A stretch of 64,000 nt of DNA from Branchiostoma floridae (taxonomy: Eukaryota > Chordata > Leptocardii > Amphioxiformes > Branchiostomatidae). The stretch spans positions 4,362,524-4,426,523 of the forward strand of contig NC_049989.1 in assembly GCF_000003815.2 (NCBI RefSeq). The letters are read 5' to 3'. The position numbers were made by a program, and so were the translations under genes. Under the pieces are notes generated by a model. It was given only the letters and a program-made list of their open reading frames with translations. It was not told the origin of the DNA and searched no databases. Shown piece by piece: positions 1-11,700 of the stretch. Numbering within the stretch: the stretch's first letter is position 1; the number at the start of each line of letters is the position of its first letter.

Positions 1-1666
1 ACTAAATCATGAAGGTCTTCCTTTGCAATGGAGGTCATCTTGCATCCACCCACTTGGGAGTTCACAGTGTATGTATGAATTGCTTTTATCTCACCAGTAC
101 ATTTTTCCAATTTCTCCCTTATTGGCAAGCACACTTGTAATGCAAGAGGAAGTGTATCAATCAAGATTGTTGATAACACATAAGCATGTCTAAGCCTAAC
201 TACCTATTCAAGGCCAGTGGCAGTGTAAAAATAGACAAGTGGCACAAGCTCTTTCCATTTGCTTGGACAGCACAAGAAAGTTGCGCCTGATTACAATCTG
301 GCACCTGTTAAGGTCTGCCCAAAACACTCTGTTGCCTTGGAAATCAGCCCCAAACTTATCCTGGTAAAAGTGAGTAATTCTGCGGTGGTTGTGCGGTTGG
401 TGGTGGGAGAGGTGTGAAATCTGATGGTTTGTAATCTGTGCCCATTATCTGGCAGCTCAGTACTGTAACCCTAAGATAAGACTTGATTGCTACTGGGGTT
501 AGAGGGCTCTTGCCAGGAGAAGTAATCTGGGTGGTGATCCTACTGGGGATTACCATGGCCATGGGGGAAAGGCGGGCCAAACATGTTCCAAATGGAAGAT
601 GAGGGTCTTCCTGCAGTTCCTAGAAATGTCACCAGGCTTCCAACGTCAAATTTTCCCAACACAAGAGGGTTTGAAAAGGAGAAGAAACTGCAGAGTGGAT
701 CCTCAATGAATATTATGAGACGACATTTCGATTATTAAAACCTGTGTACAATTTTTGGCAGCAGAATTTCATGAGTGTGAGCATTGTGATTCCTCTGCAT
801 TTGTCCCGACAACCACAATTTGCCAAACAACACTGTTGCTGGTTTCCATATCATTCTGTTCTCATTTCTAACTTGCAGTTGTTTTCTGATTTACTACAGT
901 TATGAGGATAAACCTGTCAGAGAGACAGATGCAGGACATTTAAGAAGATGGCGGTGGTAAATCCATATAAAGCCGATACATGCTGTGTTTGGCGATTGTT
1001 AGTTTCAGTTATCAATGCAACTCTTCTTGGAGGAAAGTCTTTGATTGATAAAGGTAAGACACTGGAGTATTCCTCAGATGAGGCTGGAGCAATAAGAGCT
1101 TCAACTCTTTAAATCTGGTTTGCCTGGGAGGGACAGAGTGATGGATTGCGGGTGGTTTTGCGGTAGATGAATAGCAGAGATGTTCCTGGTCATCAGTCTC
1201 CCCTCGATGGTATCTGCGCTTCCCTGGGGCGAGACTTGATGGATCGGCGAAGTTTTGGAGCCCGATCTGGAACACCACAGCTATCGTAAGTGTCTGTATC
1301 GACAAAAGCGGGTACAATAAATGGCCACACCTCCCGGGATGTCCTCGGCTAAGTGGTAGAGGCTTAGTTCTCTATTCTGTGCCATCATGTCTTGGGTCTC
1401 TCAAGGGCAGTGGGAAGACTTCCCTGAAATCTACTTTACTCTCATAGACTTCTTTGCCAGAAGGGTCATGTGATATCTGGCAGTTCACCAAATAACATAA
1501 CCCAAAATCTGGCCATCATACGATGATGTAAGCATCGGAATGTGACATGTATATCTTATGGGTTACCAGTAACTTAAGGTTACCCACAGATTTTCGGTGC
1601 ACAGGATGCCATTCATGAGAACTCATGAGTTTCATTTGTAGATATTCACCTTCCTGTACATGTCTC

Positions 1667-1870
1667 TGTGGCACGAGCGGTAATGCAACCCTGCTGCTTG
1701 GTCATCTGGATCCAATGCTGTGGATCCGTGGGTTCGATCCCAGGGTCGGCTCAACTCAGACATGTTGTAAGGGATGGCATTCTACTTCTGGAAGGAATGA
1801 GTGTTCGAGGATGTGCCTCGCGCAAGTAAATGACCTTGTTACTCAGACTCAGAGTGGGTAAATACTGACT
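1667..1870 (+). repeat. tRNA-derived SINE, degenerate
   Basis: A B-box GGTTCGATCC at 1731-1740 lies 62 bp after an A-box-like TGGCACGAGCGG (1669-1680), the arrangement of a pol III internal promoter. The cloverleaf does not close as a functional tRNA, and the following approximately 120 bp (with gtaaatgacc and gggtaaatactg) looks like the tRNA-unrelated body of a SINE. The ends are approximate and no clear tail or target duplication is seen. Confidence 0.5.
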
Positions 1871-4800
1871 GCAATAATACACCAAGTTTACATCAAGATG
1901 AAGTGTGACAGCCTGATTCTATCTGAGATAAAGTCATACTGATAGGAAGTTTATACATTGTCAAATTGGTTGGATAGACAAGACGCACTTGCACTTACAA
2001 GTTGTAAAGTATTGTGTGACAAGTATAGCATGACAGATCACTTGTGTTGCAATACAGACTCATCAGTTAAGTCCTACCAAGCTTATGGAGTCTCCGTTGT
2101 GATCAATCTGGATACAATATAAGGCCTGGAGGTGTTCCTTAATGACTTAGGAAGGATGAGATTGCCTAGAGGAGTCATTTCCGCTCTTGAAGGAAACTAC
2201 TGGTTGACTTTGTCGAGGCCAGATTTGTCTAATCACCACCAAGAGAAGCTGGCATGCGAGACATACAAAAACGCAGGGATGCTGTGGTGTACATTAATGC
2301 GGTGTCGATGTAAGTTGGAAAGATGCTCGGAACAGCTTGATGGGGAGATAGCGCAATCCCTGATTATCAGGTAACAATTGTGACTTGTGAAATTGTCAGC
2401 AAAGATTTCTAATATATGTACTTAAAGTTTCATGAGGGAGTTGTGACAAATGACAGCCCGTTACCAAATTAACGGGGGACTGTCAGAGGCAAATGAGAAG
2501 ATCTTAAAGGATTTGAAGTTGTGCCTTGAAGAACGCATGGCAAGTAGAAAGCAGCCATCCAAAGCTGCAGTATATCTTGATCTTAAAGATTTTTTTCTCT
2601 CTCCAAGGAGATCTAGACTGGCTGTTTGTCCAATAAAGTATGCTACAGGCTTATCGAGGGATAGACCGTAATGTAATGGGGATCTTCGTGTCTAGACAGA
2701 ATGGTGAGGTCGGGCAAGGTGAGTTATCATCCAATTTGATAGATCTGTCAAGTTTTGCCAACTGTTTCAGGAACTGCCACATACCATTTTTGGAGTAATT
2801 TGTGCCAAGCTCTTTCTGTTGAGCTTGCAGGGAGCAATACCTCCCCAAATGAGGAAATTTGGCTCTGTGATTTCTTTGGGGATTCCAGTGAAAAATGGGT
2901 GCAATTCATCTTTTCTGTTGCCTTGGAATGCATGACTGTATTGGTTCCCCCCAGGCAACTAATACTGTTTAGCACAACTTTATGAAATAATGAGAGTAAA
3001 CTGCTTCCATCCGTTTTAAACCTCCCCAAAGGTTGTGGAGGTAACTGGTTATGGGCAGGGTGCAGTGTGAGTTATTTCTTGGGGGAATTACTACTTGAGT
3101 GGATTTCATTCTCTTGCCCCCCTCCCTCAAGGAGGTAAGCTAAGTTGATCAGGCAAGTGCATAGGGAGGTGATCTGTTACAGTCAGCATCAGGTACCTGT
3201 TCAAGTGCAAACAGAATCGGGCATGGGATATTGGGAATCGTGTGTCTTGGGGAATGCAATGTTGTACTGGTCAAGTAATGCTGTTACATTCTTAAGTGAT
3301 GTTTTCACTGCATGGCTGTAAATTGAAGTCTAGTACAGTGTATCTTGAGATTCCAAGGTGACATACTTGGAAGTACACTGTCCATTTTTTTAAATCCAGG
3401 GATATATTATTGCTTCTATACAATGAGACCATATATGTTTTTATTAGATATTACTTCCCACATCTCCACACTTCTCAAGCCTTTACTCCATTTTCTTGCA
3501 TATAATACATTGTATGCCAATATGTTCTGAAAGTTCAGTAGAAGTTTTGTAAAACTTTATCTCCTGGCTCCAGGTTCTACCAAACCTTGCACAACCGTTT
3601 CAACTATTGGAAGGCGTTTCACGTACGTCTCCCTTCGGCACATCGCTAACTTCTGCGAAGAGCCTGGACCCTTCCTTTGGGAGCCCGATGAGAGATGAAG
3701 CATGATTTCCTGTATCAATACATTTCACACTAACTAGGTCCTGGAGGAAGCTGAATCATGGGAAGCAATATCCCACTATTAGTTTTACTCCTCCTCAGTT
3801 CTCCCAGTACAAACTCTCCTGATTTCTTCTGGGAATTTGTGAAGAATAGCCATCATTTGTCTTCTCCTTCCTCTGCCTGTTGCCTGAACCCAGATCTTGG
3901 AGTCGCTCAGCAATATCCACTTTAAACACTTGCCATAAAAACTGAATCCAGTGATTAGGTTTAGAAATCTCTTAAAGGCCAAGACCCAATGCCAAGGGCA
4001 GTAAAGTACAGAATGGATTCATCTTTAAAAGTGATTTCCTGTGGGAGGGTAGAATTGTGTTGTGTCTAGTTCAGACATGATAAAACAAGGTTCTATCTGT
4101 GTAATGTAAGACAGCTCTACAGAGGAATTGCTTTGGACAGTTTGAGTTCATGTGGTTCAGGGAAAAATAATGGTTAGAAGGATAAATGAGTAAGGTTTTG
4201 GGGCTGTACCTTGACTACTTCATAGACAGTTATTGTGTCATTGTTCCTATTTCCTGCAGAAAGCACAGACCCTGTCACAAGTACAATGTAGTCTACTATT
4301 AGAAACTCGGATGACAGATGAATAAAGTTGCTGGTCTAATGGCGGAAATTGTCGGTCTGAGCATGTAGTGGTGGCCTGGGATTGCTGGTAGGGATCTCCA
4401 TGATTTATGTGTGTAGTTTAGCATGGAGATGTTGATGTTGATTGCCACAGTGGAGAAGAGCCCTGAGACCTCATGATGAATGTTGGGTATTAAGTGAGAG
4501 GGGTTGTCGGGATTGGCCGGCACCCAAAAGAAGCCCAGTATTACTAATGGTACGTTTGGGAGGCTCCAAAGGGATTGGCTGGTAAGCCCAGGTAAGGGTA
4601 TGCTTCCCTTGGTTGTGACAGAGGTACTGGGCAAGAATGGAAGTACAAAGACAGGTCAGCGCACAGTTCTGGGGAGTGATGGAGCAGAATGGTTTAGAGC
4701 TCGCTCGCAGATGGCAGAGATGTTGGCAGGCCGGCAGGGTTAGTAGAGTTGTGACTGTCTGAGAGCAGGGCTTAGAGCTTCTTGTGAAAAGCATCCCTGC

Positions 4801-6479
4801 GGTATCGAGACAAATGAATAGAGGGAGGGTGAGATGGATAGAGAGGCGCACACACCCCTGGTTGTAATGTAGTGTTCTGTGTCGTACCCAGAAAATAGAA
4901 ATTGCGTGTCTTCTTTACAGTCTCTATAGGAAACTTCTTTACCTCCATCTTAAAGATACCTTTTCTTAGTGAATTCATATATCGCTGGAATCAGAAAGAT
5001 GAATTAGGTAAAGGTGAATTAGACATACTATAACTGCAAGAAACAGCTTCTTAATTTTGAAAGACATTCTGACATAAACTAGAAATAAAGGCAGTTTTGT
5101 CTACAGCATTTACCCTTTATGGAATACAACATGAAATGAGCATTTATTTGCCATTGTCCACACTTCATTAGCACAGTTTACAAACCCAAAAGACGTAAAG
5201 GAAACAACTGAGTCGATCCACTCACATAGAACATGAAAGTCATCACCTCATTTGAACCAAAGAAATGATAGAGTAAACCTTTAGTCGCCCTTTATTGTAC
5301 CACAGCATGAAGAGCCATGCTTGATGCATCACTGCTTTTTTTCAGCTTTATCGGACTTGAGATCTCCCTAAGAAAGATACATGGAATCATGTGATCTTTC
5401 CTGATAGCCAGGGGCCCTGTGCTTACATAATGGATATGGGAGTGCACCTTATCTGATGGGCTATCAGATGTAGTTATGTTGTAGGGGGTGATTGTGGGAC
5501 TACAGGGACTTTCCTAAAAGCCCAGTGCTCCAGGCAGCAGAAGCAGCCGATCAATCCTCAGATTCCTCCAAGATGAACGCAAAGATCTTCTAATGAATCT
5601 TCCCAGTTCAAAGAAAGGAAATAAGACAGTTTTAGTCCGCACTTTTCCTTGTGGATAAAACATGTTCGGATCGATAATATCTGAACTGCGGCAGGGAGTA
5701 ACTAGTTGAAGGGATGGAGGCTTTTTTGGGCTGTGCTGCAGATTGTCTCAGGAAATCCTGTTGAAGTCGACTCATGTTGATGTAATCTTTCTGAGTGCTT
5801 ACCAAGCCTCAAGGTTACGAGCAGAAATCCCAGTGATGTTGTCGGGATTAAGTTCACTGCCACGGCGAAGCTCTCTCCAACGGAATCCTGCGTGGGCTCG
5901 GTCTAACGTCTCATCAGAAGGCAACACATTTTTAAGCCACCTCCGCCGCGGTCTCACATCTCCAGCCAGCGCCCTGAGGCAGGGCTTGTCTGATTGATGC
6001 CCACAGACCCCTGTGTTGATCGTTCTTCCCATTTGCTGCTGTTTCCTAATTCTTCCACGGATCTGCCGGAGCAGTCAGGGCAGGGGTCAAGCTGTTAGCG
6101 GGGATGAAATGCACGTATTGATGACAGCGGTAATCCCTCTGCCACATCAGAGCTACCTGAGGATTCCAACTTTTGCAGGAGTGATCCTTCAGTTCAGCTC
6201 TGTGCGCTCGCAAACTGCAGTTTTTAGGCCACACATCATGGCAAACAGATTCCGAGAAAAGACATTCACTTATACAAAGAATAGCCCATTTTTACTTAGG
6301 CATTTGGAACTTGCCTTTGGGTCATTCTCATGACTGCATTCTGTTTTGGTCAATTATTATTTGAATATTCTGTCTGCTTGAAAGACATGTTGAGTGTGCC
6401 CTGCACTGCTCCCTCTGACGTCTCAGATGATGCTGTATCGTAAGACACATATATCATACTGGCACATTACTGGGGTCAT

Positions 6480-6752
6480 GTCCTCATTTTTAACCTTCAA
6501 TACAACAGGACAACAGAAGTGAGGAAGTAGTATCCCCCACATAGTACCGGAACAATGGTTAAACATCATCAAGGAAACATGATGAGTAAAAGTTAAGCGT
6601 GGGAGGAAGTTTTGTGTCCACATTTTTCTAACCTTCAATACTCTGGGAAATGACAACAGAAATTGGGCAGTAGTATCCCCCACATAATGACAAGGGTTAA
6701 ACATCATCAAGGAAACATGACAAGTAAAATTTGAGAGTGGGTGGAAGTTTAG
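6480..6752. repeat. Two-copy tandem duplication, period about 140 bp
   Basis: The blocks tagtatcccccacat (6528 and 6671) and ttaaacatcatcaaggaaac (6559 and 6697), each within accttcaata...ggaagttt, recur in the same order. The copies differ by substitutions and small indels, so the duplication is not very recent. Confidence 0.8.
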
Positions 6753-6753
6753 C

Positions 6754-6869
6754 TAGACAAGCCATAAGAGGGTATCCATGAAATGGGTGTTGTGCATGTG
6801 ATGATGTTAGATTTAGACAAGCCATAAGAGAGTGCCCATGGAATGGTGTTGTGATGATGTTAGATCGCA
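6754..6869. repeat. Two-copy tandem duplication, period 60 bp
   Basis: tagacaagccataagag starts at 6754 and 6814, each followed by (g)tgcccatg/tatccatg...gtgttgtg and gatgatgttagat. It sits directly after the 140-bp duplication. The phrase tagacaagccata also occurs at about 37610. Confidence 0.8.
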
Positions 6870-7145
6870 CATCTGGGGGTTTGCAGAAATTACAGGGATT
6901 AGGGCAGGAGGCTTAGCTGGATGACAGTTAGGAAATTAGTGGAATGGGATTTATGTTTGGGGTGATACAGCTCAGCAGATAAATAGGCAACTAGATAAGG
7001 GATGGGGATGGGGAGAGGTATGTAATGGGGTCAGCGGGCCAAAGGATTACTGGTTCCTGTAGAAGCTGTTCGTGTAATTAGTCTAAAATTCTTATAAGAA
7101 AAATTCTTTTCAGGTATCTGAGAAAGAAACAGATAGATCAGGGGT

Positions 7146-7235
7146 GGTGAAAATCCATATTAAGAATACCTGAATTACCTCTTTAGACACTCACTCAAAA
7201 ATCCATATCAAGAATACTTGAACCTCTTTAGACAA
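7146..7235. repeat. Two-copy tandem duplication, period about 50 bp
   Basis: aaaatccatattaagaatac followed by ctgaattacctctttagaca is repeated as aaaatccatatcaagaatac followed by ttgaacctctttagaca. A few substitutions separate the copies. Confidence 0.75.
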
Positions 7236-7589
7236 GATTCTAGAAATACAAAAATGGGCAAAGAAGAAGGGAATTGAAAAAACACCCTTCACATAGTTTC
7301 ATGGTGTGTTTTGTGCCATTCAAGCACACGGGTTATATGAGCTGCTTGCTTGCTCGCTTGCCCCAATTTTTATTCTGAAAAGTGCTTACCTGGAAATGGA
7401 ATAGAGTGATCAATCAGTTCTGCTACATTGAGATTCAGATCCATTAGAACAGGCTGGAACTGTCCCTAGAATAAGGGTCATTGACGAAGAAACATAACTT
7501 CAGCAATTTCCGAGCTGGTCACTAAGCAACCCAAAGATTACCCTTTCCCAAGTGCCAGCCTGCCTCCCCTTATTGCTTTGTTTATGGGT

Positions 7590-7632
7590 ATAATGGACTC
7601 CCTGATTACAGGGTAAGCCAAGAGTCCATTAT
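7590..7632. promoter_or_regulatory. Nested palindrome with homeodomain-type cores
   Basis: ATAATGGACTC (7590-7600) and GAGTCCATTAT (7622-7632) are perfect 11-bp inverted repeats 21 bp apart. The loop contains CCCTGATTACAGGG, itself an inverted repeat. Several ATTA cores fall in the arms and loop. It could be a cruciform or a paired binding site; the function is unknown. Confidence 0.35.
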
Positions 7633-7640
7633 GATGGTGA

Positions 7641-7791
7641 TTATCACTCATTTCCCTGGGTTTGTTTGTGTAAGCCAGGCTCATTACAGATATACAACTG
7701 ATCTTATCACCCCCTGTGTTTGTCTGGGGAGGTGGCTATAGGGTGATAATCTCTAGGGGAGGAGATGGTTATCTATTAGTAGCTCATTATC
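7641..7791. promoter_or_regulatory. Candidate enhancer: GATA-site cluster
   Basis: Five GATAA/TTATC cores lie within 151 bp (7641, 7704, 7745, 7769, 7787), interleaved with forkhead-like tgtttg motifs. The nested palindrome is next to it. This is motif density only, with no conservation data. Confidence 0.25.
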
Positions 7792-8638
7792 ATCAGAATT
7801 AACATGATGGCTCTAATCACTGTTTGCACACAAAGAGAGGAAGCCATGCCGGCCAATCCAGGCTCTCAGCTGATTTTTGCATAAGGCCTTTGTGTCTTGC
7901 TGTGAAGTGCAGTCAAGCAGCATTTGAGGATTTGCAACTGACTGAAGCAGATGTACCAGAATTTTAGCTTCTTGCTTGATTGTGCCTGCAAGGATTGGAT
8001 CTGTTGTAGATGTTGTAAATCTAACAGCAGGATTATCACACCTGTTCTGAGTGTGGGTGTGTATTGTGATTCTGTGTTATCTGGGGTGCAGACAATGTCT
8101 CAGGAAGGCTGTTCAGGAATAGGACTGCTTGTGGCTTTTGAGGATTTTGTGACGCATAATGGTTTCTAATTTATCATTACCCCATCTCTACATGATTGCT
8201 GGACATGGACAGTGGTTTCTGACGACCTGTGTTGAACGGATGTTGGAGTGAAAAGCTACATGAACTGGTCGATTCTGGACTGGAGTGTGTATTGTGTTGT
8301 GAAACCGGCTGCATTGTCTGAAGCTGTTAGCACTGTTACAGCCGCAGTGGACTATTGTTTTACTGTAAGCCATCCTTCAGGAGGTGTTGAAACCAGTAGC
8401 AAAAGTCACTTCCTGCTGGAACCTACCAGAAAAAGGTAAGACTATTTGCTTTGGCCTAAAATTTGTTTTGAAATAAGATAAACCCTCCAGCAGTGTTGCT
8501 TCAGAACATGCAAACTCACCTCCCATTTTTCTTGGATGTGTATCGCGGTGGGAGTGGGCAGTCAGCTTGTAATAACATCCGTGCAGGGGAGGGGAGATTT
8601 GGTATGAAGCAACTGTTGGTTTTACCTGAAATTGAATT

Positions 8639-8738
8639 NNNNNNNNNNNNNNNNNNNNNNNNNNNNNNNNNNNNNNNNNNNNNNNNNNNNNNNNNNNNNN
8701 NNNNNNNNNNNNNNNNNNNNNNNNNNNNNNNNNNNNNN
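8639..8738. other. Assembly gap, 100 N
   Basis: Exactly 100 N, the conventional size for a gap of unknown length. Similar short words flank it (tgaaattgaatt left, ctgaattgattt right), so a tandem repeat may have caused the break. Confidence 0.99.
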
Positions 8739-11700
8739 CTGAATTGATTTTGATATATGGCTTAGACTATGTACATACCTGCCTTCAGTGTCAAAGCCAG
8801 TGTTTTGATATGAGTGTGGAGTGGTTGGTGCATGTTTAGTTTCGGGAAGGAGAAGGATGTCTTGAGGGGAGAGAAAAACAAAGAACTCCAGACAGAACCA
8901 GAGTTGTTGATTTATCTTTATCTTGCTGGCCTAACAATCTTGAATCAACATCACATTTCCTGTGTGGGACTGATCCCAGTTTACTATGTATCACACTTGC
9001 GTTAGAAGGATTGGGTAGATGTTTTCTGAGTCTTTCATCCTCTCCTGTATCGGACAGCATTTGAAGTGTTCAAATTTGTTATGAAAAGCATGGTGTGTTT
9101 TGTACAAAGCTTCTGGAAGAATCAAGGCAGTTATAGGAGCTCATATAACCTCCTTGGAAGAATACATACATGGAGTCTTTTTTTTAGGTTGTTGCTATAT
9201 ACATGAATGTACCTATATTAACCCCCCAAATAGCTGTTGCTAGAAGTAAATGGTTAAGATAGTGGGTTTAGCAAAGTGACGGAGAACAATGTCTGGGCAT
9301 GTCTCAGCCACAACAACCTTGCCCTTGAAAACTATCCATTCCTGCCACCCAGACGTTTTAAAGAACCTCTTCACCGTAATATGAAAACAAAAGTGGTTGA
9401 TGACATGCGGCTGTTTTGTTTGGACCAGCAGCAGGGCGTAGAAGGTGTACAGTGCAGTGGGTGTGTAAAGTAAGGATTCCAGCAGTGTTTGAACAAGAAT
9501 CAGGGCAGGATTATGTGAAGGAGCCATTCTTACTCCTTGTGGACATGATCCCCTGTATTGGTCACCACACCCTTTGTATTTTACTAAAAGTCGTGACACA
9601 TACGAAAGTTCAACACATTCTTCAAATAGCATAGATTTGCTGTCTGGCCAATATTTTTTTGCCTTTTCTGTGTCATGGATTATTTTGTATGTGTTTTGGA
9701 TTGAGATTATTTGACAATTCTGGTGTGATGTACTAGTATGGAAGCATGGCATACTAAGCTGATGATAGTTGAAAATTGCAAAACCATTAGAGAAATATGT
9801 TCAAGTGTGAGTGAGGTAAAAGTAGCCAAGTTGTTTTAAGCTGGGTTCTTGATTTGACACAAAACACTGCCTGACCCTGAGCAAAAGGTGATCACTTGAG
9901 AAGGTTGTTCTTAGGTTTACCAACCAAGCGACATGTTATCAGTGCTTTGCATTAGTACATGCAGAATGTAAATATTTACAAGTATTGCTGACACATCTGG
10001 GCTCAGTCCTCAATGGGTTGATTAGCGGTGAATGGAGCTTTTCGTCGGCTACAGGAGCATGCGGCAGTGCCGCTTACCTGCCAGAAAACAAAACCTGTTG
10101 AAAGAAGTGCTTTAGAAAGTCTCGAGGGTTACAAAGGTGTCTGTTGACAGGACAGATTACATGTAGGTGTACCTACCTGGGACAGAGTGGTGTCGGAGTC
10201 GGGCTATATTTCTTACCTGACAAATTCCTTTCTGAAGTGTGACTTGCATCAGCTTTGTTTTAGCGTAGTTAATGGACAAATTCTGGCAATATTGAAGACA
10301 TCTTTGGCCAAGACATGGACTGAAATTGATAATAGAATCACCACAAGGAAATTGACAAAACTCTTGTTGACAGTTATTATATAAATCAGTGTATATCATC
10401 CTTTCAAATGAAGAGGTAAAGCCAGCGGCACCATGTAGCTATCAGTCCCTTCTTATACCTGATAATGGTGTCCCACTTAGAAGAAAAGTAAAGCAAGCTA
10501 CCAAGAAAACGTTATGCTTCTTCATCTGTGTGAGACTGCCCGTTTTATCTTACCTTTTTGCGTGTTGAAAAAGAATTATGAGAAAAAGGTTTTGTGGCCT
10601 CAATAAAATACTGTCTTGAAACACAATGTTCCTCTGAACATGCCCTAGGGATTAGCAGCTGTGTAGGTTTTGGTTAATTGAACAATAATAACAGGGAATT
10701 GTTAGGGTATTGTTGGCCCAACAGTCGGTAATGGTTGAGTGAGAACTTGTCAGGCACCTCAATTAGGAGCCATGCCTGACTGAAAAGCTGCACCTGCTGG
10801 TGGTGTCTGGACGAGAGTTGGTGGAACATTTCACCAGACCTGCTTTTGGGGCATTTTCAGGTACTTTTGTGTCCTTTCTGCTTGGTGAAGAACGTGTGTA
10901 GAGCTGTCAAGATGGCAGGTTGCTTTCACAAGTGTTTGAAGTCAGTAGAAATGGTGGGAATGAACCAATAACCACCTGCTGAGCACTTATAGATTTCCTA
11001 GTCCTTCAGGTATTCTTAGACTGTCGATTTTGTCATATTTACTGCAGTAAAGTGTGATTATAGCATACTGCCATGTGGTAGTTAGTGCCCCAAACAGGCA
11101 ACCAACTCTCCAGTAATTACCACAAAATGTTGAGAGGAAAATGCAGGAATGAGGAAAATACTAATACACCAGGGTACCGTAGGGACAGTGTCAATGATTA
11201 TCACTTTTTATAAATCGTTGATGTTTCTTCAAGTGGATTTTACTTGTGATTGAAGATCAATTGAATTGTTTAAGCTCTCCCTGAAAGCGAAGTTGAGAAG
11301 ATATTGTATAGATTAGTTGATGCCTGCTGTCCCAGATGTGTTGTAAACAGTACGTAACTCCAAAGCACGTCAGCCTCGTCACAAAAGGGACTTTGACATC
11401 CATACAGAGCGGCGACCTTTGGACGTGACCTTGGTATTTATGCTTCATGCAACAAATTGAAGGAGGTTTTTATAGTGCACACTAATCTGTGCTTTTATGG
11501 AACTCCTAACCATAATGCCATAAGGGGACCAGGATGGATGACTACTATCATAAACCTGTCAGCTCCCTTCAACCAGGAGGCCTACCAGCTGTTTTAGCCA
11601 TTTCCCTTTTAGGACCTTTTTAAAGAGGAATCCCATACTGTATATAGGACTTTTTACGGCCTCGTAAATACGTTAGTGCGTTTTTGTTGTAGTAAAGCAG

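Noticed and set aside
1667-1755. Functional tRNA gene
   Set aside because: The B-box is good but the acceptor and anticodon stems do not pair and the A-to-B spacing is long; a SINE fits better.
2450-2671. Lys/Leu/Glu-rich 73-codon frame as an exon
   Set aside because: Looks helical but has no splice-site pair or recognised family.
4299-4851. Overlapping minus-strand frames resembling a decayed mobile-element protein
   Set aside because: No motif of reverse transcriptase, integrase or transposase could be identified.
9240-9752. 170-codon minus-strand open frame
   Set aside because: About one frame this long is expected by chance in 64 kb of this composition. No family resemblance, AT-like codon use and no splice context.
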